Positions 18,189 through 27,262 are shown, counted from the first letter of the stretch. The stretch is DNA of 64,000 nt from Phaeobacter gallaeciensis DSM 26640 (GCF_000511385.1 NC_023137.1:325001-389000); one strand, 5' to 3'. The notes: generated by a model from the sequence alone, not told the origin. Made by a program: numbers and translations.

Positions 18189-19610
18189 ATGCATGAGATA
18201 ACTTGCGATCTGCTGGTGATCGGGGCCGGATCGGGCGGGTTGTCCGTCGCGGCAGGGGCGAGTCAGATGGGCGCCGACGTGGTGCTGCTGGAAGGTCATA
18301 AAATGGGCGGGGATTGCCTGAACTATGGCTGCGTGCCCTCTAAGGCGCTGCTTGCCGCTGCCAAGGTTGCTTATGGTCAGGCCCATGCCAATGCCTATGG
18401 TGTCGCGGATCAGGTGCCGGCGGTGGATTACGCTGCGGCGAAGGATCATGTGCAGGACGTGATCGCCACCATCGCGCCGGTGGACAGTCAGGAGCGGTTT
18501 GAAGGCTTTGGCGTGCGCGTCCTTCGCGACTACGGTCGGTTTGTCGATGATCGCGTGGTCGAGGCGGGGGAACATCGGATCACAGCCCGCCGGATTGTGA
18601 TCGCCACGGGGTCCTCTCCGCTTGTGCCGCCCATCGATGGGCTGGGGGATGTGCCCTTTTATACCAATGAGACGCTGTTTGAGCTGCGCGAGCGGCCAGA
18701 GCATCTGCTGATCATCGGCGGTGGTCCCATCGGTATGGAAATGGCGCAGGCCCATATCCGGCTGGGCAGCAAGGTGACCGTGATTGAGGGCGACCGGGCG
18801 CTGGGCAAGGACGACCCGGAGCTGGCGGCCATTGTACTGGACCAGTTACGCGGCGAAGGTGTGGAGATCGCCGAGGGGGCGCAGGCCGAAACGATCACCT
18901 CTACGGAGGCAGGGGGCATTCGTGTGCGCACCAAGGATGGGCGTCAGTTCGACGGCAGCCATCTTTTGATGGCGGTTGGGCGGAAGGCCAACATAGATAA
19001 ATTGAATCTGGAAGCAGCCGGGGTAGAGACGAACCGGGCAGGGGTGGTGGTGGACGACAGCCTGCGCAGCAGCAACCGCCGGGTCTATGCCATTGGTGAT
19101 GTGGCGGGCGGGATGCAGTTCACCCATGTGGCGGGGTATCACGCCGGGATCATCATCCGCTCAATCCTGTTTGGCCTGCCGTCCAAGGCCAAAACCCATC
19201 ATATCCCCTGGGCGACCTATACCGCGCCAGAACTGGCGCAAGTTGGTCTCACGGAGGCGCAGGCGCGTGCGCGACACGGCGACCGGCTGGAGGTGGCCCG
19301 GTTTGACTATCACCACAACGACCGCGCCCTGGCTGAGCGCAAAAGCAAGGGGCTGATCAAGGTGATGGTGGTCAAGGGCCGCCCGGTTGGCGCCTCCGTC
19401 GTGGGGCATCAGGCGGGGGAGCTGGTGGCGCTTTGGTCCATGGCCATCGCCAATAATCTGAAGATGAGCCAGGTCGCGGGCATGGTGGCGCCCTATCCCA
19501 CCATATCGGAGGTGAATAAACGCGTCGCAGGGGCCTATTTCTCGCCACGGCTTTTTGATAGTCCAATGGTGAAACGAGTGGTGCAATTTGTGCAGCGCTG
19601 GCTCCCGTAA
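18189..19610 (+). CDS. FAD-dependent pyridine nucleotide-disulfide oxidoreductase (MerA/Lpd-like)
   Basis: A 473-residue flavoprotein. The FAD loop is VIGAGSGG, the redox pair is in GGDCLNYGCVPSK (C-x4-C), the NAD loop is IIGGGPIGMEMA, and the second FAD contact is YAIGDVAGG. The C-terminal dimer domain contains HHIPWATYTAPELAQVG. It lacks the terminal Cys-Cys of true mercuric reductase and has no mer neighbours, so mercury reduction is unlikely. It also has no lipoyl partner genes nearby. ATG 18189 with AAAGGA at good spacing is preferred over GTG 18183. Confidence 0.88.
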   Translation: MHEITCDLLVIGAGSGGLSVAAGASQMGADVVLLEGHKMGGDCLNYGCVPSKALLAAAKVAYGQAHANAYGVADQVPAVDYAAAKDHVQDVIATIAPVDSQERFEGFGVRVLRDYGRFVDDRVVEAGEHRITARRIVIATGSSPLVPPIDGLGDVPFYTNETLFELRERPEHLLIIGGGPIGMEMAQAHIRLGSKVTVIEGDRALGKDDPELAAIVLDQLRGEGVEIAEGAQAETITSTEAGGIRVRTKDGRQFDGSHLLMAVGRKANIDKLNLEAAGVETNRAGVVVDDSLRSSNRRVYAIGDVAGGMQFTHVAGYHAGIIIRSILFGLPSKAKTHHIPWATYTAPELAQVGLTEAQARARHGDRLEVARFDYHHNDRALAERKSKGLIKVMVVKGRPVGASVVGHQAGELVALWSMAIANNLKMSQVAGMVAPYPTISEVNKRVAGAYFSPRLFDSPMVKRVVQFVQRWLP

Positions 19611-19626
19611 CGCCGGAAGGGGCTGA

Positions 19627-21015
19627 ATGCTCAACACGCTTTCAGGCAGATTCCTGATCCTGACCACGGTCTTCGTGATGTTGGCCGAGATCCTGATCTT
19701 TGTGCCCTCCATCTCTCGGTTTCGGCTCGACTATCTGGCAGACAGGCTGGAACGGGCGCAGATTGCCTCGCTGGCGCTGCTGGCCGATGACATGCTGGAG
19801 ACCGAATTGGAGGCGGAGCTGTTGGAAAACGCAGGCGTCTTCAACGTGGTGCTGCGACGGGATGAGGTGCGCCAGCTGGTGCTGTCTTCACCGATTCCGG
19901 CCCCGATTTCGGGCACCTATGATTTGCGGATGAGCAGCCCGTTTGCGCTGATTGGCCATGCGATGCAGCGGCTGGTGACGCCGGAAAATCAGATCATCCG
20001 GGTGATTGGCGCGCCGGTGCGCGATGCCGGGTTGCTGATTGAGATTACGATTGAGACAGACGGTCTGCGTGATGCGATGATCGACTATGGCGTGCGCATT
20101 CTGCTGTTGTCTGCGGTGATCTCCATCTTTACCGCAGTGTTGCTGTTTGCAGCAGTGCGCCGGTTTATGGTGAAACCGATCAAGGGCGTCATCGGCTATA
20201 TGCAACGTTACGCCGCTGCGCCAGAGGACGCCCGCGGCATTATCCATCCCACCGCCGGGGTCCGCGAATTGCGCGAGGCGGAAGAGGCGCTGATGCAGTT
20301 GCAGACCGAGCTGACGCAGGCGTTAAAGCAGCGCGAGCGGCTGGCACAGCTGGGCGGTGCGGTGGCAAAGGTGAGCCATGATCTGCGCAATATCCTGACC
20401 TCGGCGCAGCTGTTCACCGATCGTATCGAGATGAGTGAAGACCCGTTGGTGCGCCGCCTTGCGCCTAAGCTGGTGAATTCAATCACCCGCGCGGTGTCGC
20501 TTTGCGAGGGAACGCTGGCGTTTGGCCGGGCTGAGGAACCGGCGCCGACCTTTGGCCGCGTCGCCCTGCATGGGCAGATAGAGGACATTCTGGAAAGCGA
20601 GAGTCTGGCGGGGGGCACTGAGGGGCGGGTCCGTTTCCTGAATGAGGTACCTGTGGATCTGATGCTGCGGGCCGATCCCGAACAGCTGTTTCGGATCGTG
20701 ATGAATCTTGTGCGCAACGCGCGTCAGGCGATCGAGGCCACAGGGCAGGAGGGGCAGATCACCCTCTCTGCCCGCGAAGATGCCGAAAGCTGGTGGATTT
20801 CGGTTGCGGATACCGGTCCCGGTCTGCCGCCAAAGGCGCGGGAAAACCTCTTTACCCCGTTTCAGGGCGGTATTCGCAAGGGTGGCACCGGTCTGGGCCT
20901 TGCCATCGCTGATGAACTGGCGCGCGGTCATGGCGGCATGGTGGTTTTGCGTGAAACCGGTCCGGAGGGCACAGTGTTTGACATCTGTCTACCCAAAGGC
21001 GACGGGACGCTCTGA
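19627..21015 (+). CDS. Sensor histidine kinase (orphan)
   Basis: A 462-residue inner-membrane kinase. Helices at about 9-28 and 158-178 flank a periplasmic sensor of some 130 residues; a HAMP-like stretch and coiled linker lead to the H box VSHDLRNILTS with His251. The N box NLVRNARQAIE, G1 DTGPGLP and G2 GGTGLGLAI are intact. No response regulator is adjacent, so its partner lies elsewhere. It follows the disulfide reductase gene by 16 bases and may share its transcript. Confidence 0.92.
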   Translation: MLNTLSGRFLILTTVFVMLAEILIFVPSISRFRLDYLADRLERAQIASLALLADDMLETELEAELLENAGVFNVVLRRDEVRQLVLSSPIPAPISGTYDLRMSSPFALIGHAMQRLVTPENQIIRVIGAPVRDAGLLIEITIETDGLRDAMIDYGVRILLLSAVISIFTAVLLFAAVRRFMVKPIKGVIGYMQRYAAAPEDARGIIHPTAGVRELREAEEALMQLQTELTQALKQRERLAQLGGAVAKVSHDLRNILTSAQLFTDRIEMSEDPLVRRLAPKLVNSITRAVSLCEGTLAFGRAEEPAPTFGRVALHGQIEDILESESLAGGTEGRVRFLNEVPVDLMLRADPEQLFRIVMNLVRNARQAIEATGQEGQITLSAREDAESWWISVADTGPGLPPKARENLFTPFQGGIRKGGTGLGLAIADELARGHGGMVVLRETGPEGTVFDICLPKGDGTL

Positions 21016-21086
21016 GGGTTTGCCCTCGGTAACCGACGTTGGATGCGCAAAATCACGAAAACCTGCGGCAAGCTGACATTTTAGGC

Positions 21087-21115
21087 TTGCACCCCCGCGC
21101 TGCTGCGCATAAACC
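21087..21115 (+). promoter_or_regulatory. Candidate sigma-70 promoter for tRNA-Arg
   Basis: TTGCAC (21087-21092), 17 bases, TAAACC (21110-21115), ending 10 bases before the mature tRNA 5' end. The -10 is weak; the placement is what supports it. Confidence 0.4.
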
Positions 21116-21125
21116 CCGCCGCAGT

Positions 21126-21202
21126 GGACCGATAGCTCAGCTGGATAGAGTACTTGACTACGAATCAAGGGGTCGGGGGTTCGAATCCTCCTCGGTCCGC
21201 CA
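21126..21202 (+). tRNA. tRNA-Arg (anticodon ACG)
   Basis: Full cloverleaf of 77 bases including encoded CCA. The acceptor GGACCGA pairs with TCGGTCC. The anticodon loop within CTTGACTACGAATCAAG gives ACG, and the T arm GGGGGTTCGAATCCTCC is present (one G-rich register). A34 would be edited to inosine to read CGN codons. Confidence 0.95.
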
Positions 21203-21483
21203 CTTCCTCCCTTGTTCGTGATGTATAGGTTAGCTGTTCGCGGCAGGACCTATCCGCTCTTGAGATACAAGCATTCGTGGGATGGTTCCTGTTGTGATCG
21301 GTCTGAAGGTCCGTGCGGATAATCATGGCTGATTTCAGGGCCAGACACCGAAGGCGCCTGTTTTGGAAACCTTGCGACGGTGTATTGACGGATCAGATAT
21401 TTGCGCTGTTTTGCCGCTCCGGGACCAATTGAGGGGCCGTCCAGGTCCTTGTAAGTTTTGAAGAACTTTGGAGGATACGTGTG

Positions 21484-22392
21484 ATGGTCCGTGGACACGG
21501 GGTTAAGACCTGCGCCGCCTTAGAGGATAAGGTTCTGTTGCTTCCCGATGGGCTTCACAGTTTTGCAGGGGCAGAGGCGATCATGACCAGTGGCCGGGCG
21601 GGGATCTTTCATAAGCTGCTGCATCAAGATGCTTTTGGAACTGAGTTTTTCTCCAATGTGCCGTGTCTTGCATATGTGCTGAGGGGGCGCGAAACCTTTT
21701 TCGACGCGGATGGAGAAGAGACCGTTGTTGCATCGGGCGACACGCTACTGGTGCCACGGCATCATCACATGGTGTCTGAGTTCTCAAGTGAAACGGGGCC
21801 GCTTGAGGCGGTCTTATTCTTTTTCAACGATGCGGTGATCACCGACTTTCTCGCAGCTACCTCGCATGGCGTGACAGCTGCACCGCGCAGCAAGACGGCC
21901 CTGTTTGCAGGGTCGCCGTCGCTGCGCGAATATGTCGGTGCGCTGCCTCGGGTCTACAGTGGCCTGCAGGCCTCCCCGGCACTTGTGAAGTCGAAACTGT
22001 TCGAGCTGCTGTTACTTCTGGATCTGCACGATCGTGAGGGACAGTTGTGGCGATTTCTGGCTCACGAGAACTCCGAGCGCGGCCGCCGCAATATCAAGCA
22101 GGTTATGCGAGCGCATGCGCTCGCGGATTTGTCGGTTGCGGATTATGCGAGGCTTTCTGGACGGTCGGTGTCGACCTTTCAGCGTGACTTCAAGCGTGCC
22201 TTTGGGGAGGTTCCAAGCGTCTGGCTGCGCCGTGCGCGGCTCGACCACGCCCGAGACATGGTGATCGACGGGAAAGAGCCGATTGCAGATATCGCGCTTG
22301 CTGCTGGGTTCTCCGACACCTCACACTTCATCAAAGCCTATAAGTTCCAGTTTGATCATACGCCGAAGCAGCATCGCTTGCATCTGGCCTGA
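21484..22392 (+). CDS. AraC family transcriptional regulator
   Basis: About 302 residues. The N-terminal half reads as a cupin-type sensing domain (VLRGRETFFDADGEETVVASGDTLLVP with its glycine turns). The C-terminal hundred residues are the twin helix-turn-helix, ending DIALAAGFSDTSHFIKAYKFQF. The ligand is unknown. GGAGG at 21470-21474 serves either ATG 21484 or GTG 21481. It is followed by two small genes on the same strand that may be its targets, and it lies in the tRNA-flanked accessory block. Confidence 0.88.
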   Translation: MVRGHGVKTCAALEDKVLLLPDGLHSFAGAEAIMTSGRAGIFHKLLHQDAFGTEFFSNVPCLAYVLRGRETFFDADGEETVVASGDTLLVPRHHHMVSEFSSETGPLEAVLFFFNDAVITDFLAATSHGVTAAPRSKTALFAGSPSLREYVGALPRVYSGLQASPALVKSKLFELLLLLDLHDREGQLWRFLAHENSERGRRNIKQVMRAHALADLSVADYARLSGRSVSTFQRDFKRAFGEVPSVWLRRARLDHARDMVIDGKEPIADIALAAGFSDTSHFIKAYKFQFDHTPKQHRLHLA

Positions 22393-22498
22393 TGTTGCGT
22401 GTGTAGCTGACCAATAAACCCGATTTTCGCAGTTGGTTTTCTATCTCTACATGTGGGCTGCAGTGACACTGTGCCTGTCAGAAAGAGGGAGACTATCC

Positions 22499-22789
22499 AT
22501 GACGATTTGGGTCACGCTTGAAATGCGTGTAAAGGACGGGGCGTTTAACGCATTGTCGGCGTTTCTGGAAGAGAACCTGCCGAACGTGCGCGGCTTCGAC
22601 GGGGCGTTGAGTGTCACGCTTTACTATGATGCGCAAACACGGGCGTTTCTTCTCCACGAAGAGTGGCTGAGCCGTGAGCACCATCAGACGTATCTCGCCT
22701 TCATTGACGAGCATGGAGTTATGGCGGCTCTTCTCGGCTTCATGGAAGGGCCGCCCAAGGTCACCTACTACGACCGGTTGGTACTATGA
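22499..22789 (+). CDS. Antibiotic biosynthesis monooxygenase (ABM/YgiN-like) domain protein
   Basis: A 96-residue single-domain protein. The ABM ferredoxin-like fold is suggested by MTIWVTLEMRVKDGAFNAL at the start, GFDGALSVTLYYD in the middle and FLLHEEWLSREHHQTYLAF, where the E-W pair and following histidines are characteristic. Such proteins are often quinol or small-aromatic oxygenases or simple heme/ligand binders; the substrate is unknown. The start is ATG 22499 after GAGGGAG. It overlaps the next gene by four bases. Confidence 0.8.
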   Translation: MTIWVTLEMRVKDGAFNALSAFLEENLPNVRGFDGALSVTLYYDAQTRAFLLHEEWLSREHHQTYLAFIDEHGVMAALLGFMEGPPKVTYYDRLVL

Positions 22790-23127
22790 TGGCGGCGCGA
22801 CTTCACCTGTCCCGGCGTAGCGTGGTTGCCGCAATCCCCGTTTTTCTGCTGGCATGGCGCGAAGCGGTTGGGGCTGCGCCTGACGCGCTTCGACCTGGAT
22901 CTCAGCCCGTTTTGCGAGTCGAAACTGGAATGTCGGAGGTTGCGGCTGCTTCGCTGGCGACCGCTTTGCGGCGCGCGCCGGGATGTCTACGTGTTGATGT
23001 TTTCCGGAGTGACAGGCAGGATATATCTATGTTCCAACGCTGGCGCACCCAGTCCGAAGGTGACGCATTTTGGTCGGACCAGGCCAAGGTGCAGGGTGCG
23101 CTTTCCCTGCGCAGGCTGGAGATCTAG
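22786..23127 (+). CDS. Small exported protein, possible truncated ABM-like domain
   Basis: A 113-residue protein that starts inside the stop of the preceding gene (ATGATG). Its N-terminus SRRSVVAAIPVFLLAWREAVG looks like a signal peptide, possibly Tat because of the paired arginine before a hydrophobic stretch. The mature 85 residues include LRVDVFRSDRQDISMFQRWRTQSEGDAFWSD in two parts, which has the strand-helix rhythm of ABM proteins. I do not recognise a defined family. Coupling to the ABM gene suggests a joint cytoplasmic/periplasmic pair, an inference. Confidence 0.55.
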   Translation: MMAARLHLSRRSVVAAIPVFLLAWREAVGAAPDALRPGSQPVLRVETGMSEVAAASLATALRRAPGCLRVDVFRSDRQDISMFQRWRTQSEGDAFWSDQAKVQGALSLRRLEI

Positions 23128-23434
23128 TCCGATAGCTTGCCAGGTCGCGCTGTACTGGAGCTATCAGGAGCGCTCAAAGGCGATAGCGTGAGGTGGATGT
23201 GGACTGGCGCATTCTGGAACAGTCACGAAGGGCCGTTGATCGTCCGTGCTCTGACCAGAGTGGTGTCTCAATAAGTGCGCGAAGTACAAGCCTCTGGCGA
23301 TGTCAATGCCTTAGCGCGATGTATGGGCGGCGGTCTGAATTTGCCAGGGCTATGATGCGGCTTGACGCGTATGCCCTGCCGCTGGTGAGAAGGATGCTCA
23401 CAAGCGGCAGGGGGATTGCGCGACAAATGGGGTG
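23128..23434. other. Intergenic region between convergent small-protein and RTX genes
   Basis: About 307 bases. A plus frame 23193-23498 runs into the RTX gene end and has no family features, so I see no gene here. No terminator-grade hairpin was noticed. Confidence 0.45.
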
Positions 23435-26314
23435 CTACGCGGCACGTCGATCGGTAATGTCGCGGCGTCTAAGGGATCGGCGGGCGAGATCGCCGTAGGT
23501 CTTGCGGACCTGACTGCGGCCAGATTCGCCTGACAGCCCATGCACTGTTGCCAGCTCCGGGAATAGTGTCAGCAGCTCGCGCAGGTCATCTACCGACAGG
23601 CCGCGGATCGCCTCCGGGCCGGGCCAGAAGGTTTCCGTCGTGATGCCTTCTGCAAAAATGACCTCGTGCTGCTCCGTCATCAGGTGGACATAGGTGACCG
23701 GAGTCTGATGTGTTACCTGTTCTGCAAAGTCCGCGTCCATCTCGGCAAGGAGTTTTGCGGACACAAAGCTTTCATCACGCGGCTGTTCCGGCATCAGGCA
23801 GCGGTCGTTGACGATCAGGCGGTGTTGCGGGGACAGCAGCATCGGTCGGTCCGGTGACAGCACCCCGCCCGGGCGCAGGCAATAGGGGCGCAACTGTGGA
23901 CGCCGCATGAGTTCGGCCGCGCTAAGGTGGCGCTTGCCAACCCAGATCACCGGCTGAAATCCATTGTCTGCGGTTTGCAGCAGATCCCCGACACGGATCT
24001 GACCGGCAGGAATGGCGCCCCGGCGTGTGGCGAGCCGTACGTCAGGCGTAAAGCAGGGAATGCCTGCGGCGTAGAGCTGGTTGTGGCTGCTCATCTGCGC
24101 GGGCGTGACACCCTGAAGCACCAATTGCTCCCCGCCGGGGAAGGTCAGGAGCGCATTGCCGAACCCGTCGTCGGCGACGGCGACGTCGCTGGTGCGCACT
24201 GCGCCATCAGTCCCGCTGCCGCCGGCCAAGTCAGAGACATCCAGCTGGTCATTGTAAAACCCGTTGCCATCGTCATCGTTCAGATCGAAGTCACTGACGG
24301 TATCGACACCGCCGCCCTCCGTCAGAAGCAGTTCATCATCGCCGGCCCCGCCGGTGATGGAATCGTCGCCTTCGCCGAATGTGATCGTATCGTCGCCAGC
24401 ACCGGCATCGATATCCACCCCAGCGTTGTCGGCGGAGGCATCAACCACATCCGCCTGATCGGTCAGGGTCAGCTGTTCAATCTCGCTGAAGGAGATCGTG
24501 TCGGTGCCATCGGTGATCTGACCGGCCTCATAGCCGGAATAGGTGACGTTGACACTGTTGGTGACATTCGACAGGTCGATGTGGTCGGAATCGTTTCCGG
24601 CTTCACCGCCCGAAATGGTGTCATTGCCAAAACCATCCGACATCCGGAAGGTGTCAGCATCGGCTTCGCCATACATCTTGTCATCACCGGCGCCGCCGAC
24701 CAGAAGGTCGTCGTCATTGCCACCGTACATGGTGTCGGCGCCATCGCCGCCTTCCAGCGTGTCATTGCCATCGGTTGCGACAATGCTGTCGTCGCCGGTA
24801 CCGCCGACCAGGCTGTCGTCACCGGCTGAGTTGCGCAGCGTGTCATTGCCGGCCCCACCAATCAGCGTGTCATTGCCAAGCCCAGTGGTCAGGCTGTCGT
24901 CGCCGTCGCCGCCGTCGATGTAGTCGTCACCATCGCCGCCCGCGATGGTATCGGCGCCGAGGCCACCCATCAGCGTATCGTTCCCGACACCGCCATCCAT
25001 CACGTCGTCGCCGGTGCCACCATCTAAGCTGTCGTTACCGGACTCGCCATACATGAGGTCATTGTCGGCGCCTCCAAGCAGCAGGTCGTCGTCATTGCCG
25101 CCGTACATAGTGTCATTACCATCGCCGCCTTCCAGCGTGTCAAAGCCATCAGTTGCCACGATGCTGTCGTCACCGACACCGCCAACCAGGCTGTCATCAC
25201 CGGCGGAGTTGTTCAGCGTGTCATTCCCCTCACCGCCAAGGAGGGTATCATTGCCGATGCCGGTGGACAGTTTGTCGTCGCCTTCACCGCCCTCAATATA
25301 GTCGTCTCCGTCGCCGCCAGAGAGCGTGTCGCCACCGGCACCTCCAAGCAAGGTGTCGGCACCTGTGCCCCCCTCCATGACATCGTCGCCTTCACCGCCG
25401 TCCAGCAGGTCATCCCCTTCCTCGCCAAGCAGCGAATCGTCGCCCCCCTGGCCATGGAGAACGTCATCGCCAACACCGGCCATGATCGTATCGGCCCCTT
25501 GCTCGATAATGGTGGTAACCGGATCATCCAGAACGTCACCGGACAGGGTAAACCCGGCCAAGCCTGCACGGGTTTGAAGGGTGAATTCAATTGAGGAGCG
25601 GTCCTCAAACGAGGCGGAGAACCAGGAATCCTGATCAGTGTAGTCGTTCAGTTCTGATCCGGTGGCTTTGACGACATCCCCGTTGACGTTGGTGGTTAGC
25701 GACGAATCCGATGACACGCCAAAAGAGGTAAAGCTGCTGCCGTCAATAATGACTGCTTCTGCGTCGCCGTAATAACTGTTGTCGTCGATGTCATTGAAGG
25801 TCGCGGTGGAGTTGAGGTAGACAGTCTCTCCGGTATCAGGATCAAAGAACTCCAGCCGAAATTTGGCCTGATCGCCGGGCCGATCCCCATCCAGCAGGAT
25901 TTCTGCACCATTCGTATAGCCAAATTCCACCGACATATTGGCGTTGGATTTTTCGACCAGAATCAATTTTCCGGAAATGCTGGTGCCGTCCTCAAGGGTG
26001 GCAACGTTGCTGAATACCGCATAGTTGCCTGCGGAGCCTGTGCCACCATCGTGGGACACGCTATGCATATTGTTGATATCCAGGGTCAGCGGAGAGGCCT
26101 GCATTCCCTGATCAAACCCGTCCCCCATGTCGCCATAGATGATATCGTCGCCTTCACCGCCGTCGATAAGATCGCTTCCCTCCTCACCTGCGACAGTGTC
26201 GTCCCCCTCGCCGGCATCCATAGTGTCATCACCAGTTGTGCCGCCAAGTTTGTCCTCGCCCCTGCCACCTGTAAGCGTTGTGAGGAGATTTTCGAGCCAA
26301 TTTGAAAGGGCCAT
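23435..26314 (-). CDS. RTX-type calcium-binding repeat protein with C-terminal Hint domain
   Basis: A 959-residue, very acidic protein. An early nonapeptide block (GEGDDTVAGEEGSDLIDGG, split) is followed by a non-repeat domain of about 200 residues. Then come some thirty GGxGxDxLx repeats in two blocks that bind calcium in a parallel beta roll. From Cys754 (CFTPDVRLAT) there is a Hint/Hedgehog-intein fold with a late HEVIFAEGITTETFW segment. Such proteins are usually exported by a type I system through a C-terminal signal, but no such transporter is nearby. ATG 26314 is preferred over TTG 26326, which sits on the ribosome site. Function unknown; a secreted adhesin or S-layer-like role is possible. 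Confidence 0.87.
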   Translation of the reverse strand: MALSNWLENLLTTLTGGRGEDKLGGTTGDDTMDAGEGDDTVAGEEGSDLIDGGEGDDIIYGDMGDGFDQGMQASPLTLDINNMHSVSHDGGTGSAGNYAVFSNVATLEDGTSISGKLILVEKSNANMSVEFGYTNGAEILLDGDRPGDQAKFRLEFFDPDTGETVYLNSTATFNDIDDNSYYGDAEAVIIDGSSFTSFGVSSDSSLTTNVNGDVVKATGSELNDYTDQDSWFSASFEDRSSIEFTLQTRAGLAGFTLSGDVLDDPVTTIIEQGADTIMAGVGDDVLHGQGGDDSLLGEEGDDLLDGGEGDDVMEGGTGADTLLGGAGGDTLSGGDGDDYIEGGEGDDKLSTGIGNDTLLGGEGNDTLNNSAGDDSLVGGVGDDSIVATDGFDTLEGGDGNDTMYGGNDDDLLLGGADNDLMYGESGNDSLDGGTGDDVMDGGVGNDTLMGGLGADTIAGGDGDDYIDGGDGDDSLTTGLGNDTLIGGAGNDTLRNSAGDDSLVGGTGDDSIVATDGNDTLEGGDGADTMYGGNDDDLLVGGAGDDKMYGEADADTFRMSDGFGNDTISGGEAGNDSDHIDLSNVTNSVNVTYSGYEAGQITDGTDTISFSEIEQLTLTDQADVVDASADNAGVDIDAGAGDDTITFGEGDDSITGGAGDDELLLTEGGGVDTVSDFDLNDDDGNGFYNDQLDVSDLAGGSGTDGAVRTSDVAVADDGFGNALLTFPGGEQLVLQGVTPAQMSSHNQLYAAGIPCFTPDVRLATRRGAIPAGQIRVGDLLQTADNGFQPVIWVGKRHLSAAELMRRPQLRPYCLRPGGVLSPDRPMLLSPQHRLIVNDRCLMPEQPRDESFVSAKLLAEMDADFAEQVTHQTPVTYVHLMTEQHEVIFAEGITTETFWPGPEAIRGLSVDDLRELLTLFPELATVHGLSGESGRSQVRKTYGDLARRSLRRRDITDRRAA
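24671..25318 (-). repeat. 378-bp tandem duplication inside the RTX gene
   Basis: Fourteen nonapeptides (126 residues, 378 bases) read from 25318 to 24941, then ten of the fourteen recur from 24940 to 24671 in the same order, including the atypical units NSAGDDSLV, ATDG-DTLE and GGNDDDLL. The identical register over ninety residues marks a recent segmental duplication rather than general repeat similarity. Confidence 0.9.
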
Positions 26315-26684
26315 GCCGGGTATCAATCCTTAACCGATTTAGACAACTGTCGTGTTGACCAATAAGCACGCGCTGCATGGTCGATGGTGGGGACACACAT
26401 CAAACGAAGCTTAGATGTTTGGCGATAATAAAGCGTAAATCGGCAAGGCTGCCCGTTGTGCAGCGTTGCAGCAGGCGTCGTGCGATGGGATGGGACGTCC
26501 GTTGCATGCTCTCTGGGACGAGAGGAATAGGCGGTGAGCCGTTTGGTCAGATTCCGCCGTATGGGCGCAACCGGAACTGCAGCCTGACGGCTCATCAAAA
26601 GGCCGCCTATATCACAAGACTCTTTCAGAAATACTGAACATCTTTGGGAGATACTATTGATATGCTGGAAATTCAGGAGGTGTT
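26315..26684. other. Intergenic leader region of the RTX gene
   Basis: About 370 bases between the RTX start and tRNA-Ala, AT-richer than its surroundings, presumably holding the RTX promoter and any regulatory sites. Frames across it have no family features. Confidence 0.45.
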
Positions 26685-26760
26685 TGGTGGAGCCTAGCGG
26701 GATCGAACCGCTGACCTCCTGCATGCCATGCAGGCGCTCTCCCAGCTGAGCTAAGGCCCC
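26685..26760 (-). tRNA. tRNA-Ala (anticodon GGC)
   Basis: Read on the minus strand: acceptor GGGGCCT pairs with AGGCTCC, discriminator A, encoded CCA (26685-26687), anticodon stem CCTGC/GCAGG with loop ATGGCAT giving GGC. 76 bases, all arms present. Confidence 0.95.
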
Positions 26761-26896
26761 AAACCGCCGCGTTTCGTTTCCGTCTCGCGGTGTGTGTCGG
26801 TGATTTAAGGGAGGCTGGCGCGTGCCGCAAGCGGAAAATGCACCATCATCCGAGATTTTTTCAACACCGATTTTCCGGCGGTTACTTGCGGTATCC

Positions 26897-26920
26897 GGGG
26901 GAGGCGGCAGCACCTCCCCC
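26897..26920 (-). terminator. Hairpin downstream of the TIGR02300 gene
   Basis: GGGGGAGG (26897-26904) pairs with CCTCCCCC (26913-26920), 16 bases after the stop of the gene ending at 26936. There is no T-run on the minus strand, so termination is uncertain. Confidence 0.45.
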
Positions 26921-26935
26921 AAGGGTCTTGTGACC

Positions 26936-27262
26936 TTAGGACTCGTCGTCTTCGGAAGCGACGTCGGCGATCTCGTCGAGCGAGACGTTGTCCTCGTCAT
27001 CATCGTCGTCCAGGACGTCGTCGCCCAGATCCAGATCGACATCATCTGCATCATCAAGCACCGCGTCATCACCGTCGGTGTTTTCTTTTGCCTTGCGGCT
27101 GGCCGCATCTTCGGCGTCGGCCTCGATCATGCGGCTTTTGCCGTTGTTCAGTTCGACAACCTCACCGGTGTAGGGGCTGACGATCGGGTTCTTGTTCAGG
27201 TCGTAAAAACGTTTGCCGGTTGTCGGGCAGACGCGCTTTACACCCCATTCTTCATTGGGCAT
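26936..27262 (-). CDS. TIGR02300 (FYDLN acid) family protein
   Basis: A 108-residue protein with the family start MPNEEWGVKRVCPTTGKRFYDLN (one half shown by CPTTGKRFYDLN), then PYTGEVVEL, and a strongly acidic tail with long Asp runs (DDADDVDLDLGDDVLDDDDDE, split). It is widespread in alphaproteobacteria and has no known function. The CPTTGKRF segment hints at a small zinc-ribbon remnant with a single visible cysteine. Monocistronic, beside tRNA-Ala. Confidence 0.92.
   Translation of the reverse strand: MPNEEWGVKRVCPTTGKRFYDLNKNPIVSPYTGEVVELNNGKSRMIEADAEDAASRKAKENTDGDDAVLDDADDVDLDLGDDVLDDDDDEDNVSLDEIADVASEDDES

Noticed and set aside
18189..19610. Mercuric reductase identity
   Set aside because: The C-terminal paired cysteines are absent and no mer genes are near.
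23193..23498. Plus frame of 101 codons upstream of the RTX stop
   Set aside because: It overlaps the RTX gene end and has no family features or ribosome site.
24671..25400. Regular repeats at DNA level, checked as a CRISPR array
   Set aside because: The period is 27 bases or multiples with coding nonapeptides and no spacer structure; it is the RTX repeat region.
21203..26684. Integrated element with attachment repeats
   Set aside because: I found no copy of the tRNA-Arg 3' end near 26.6 kb and no integrase; only the block itself is noted.
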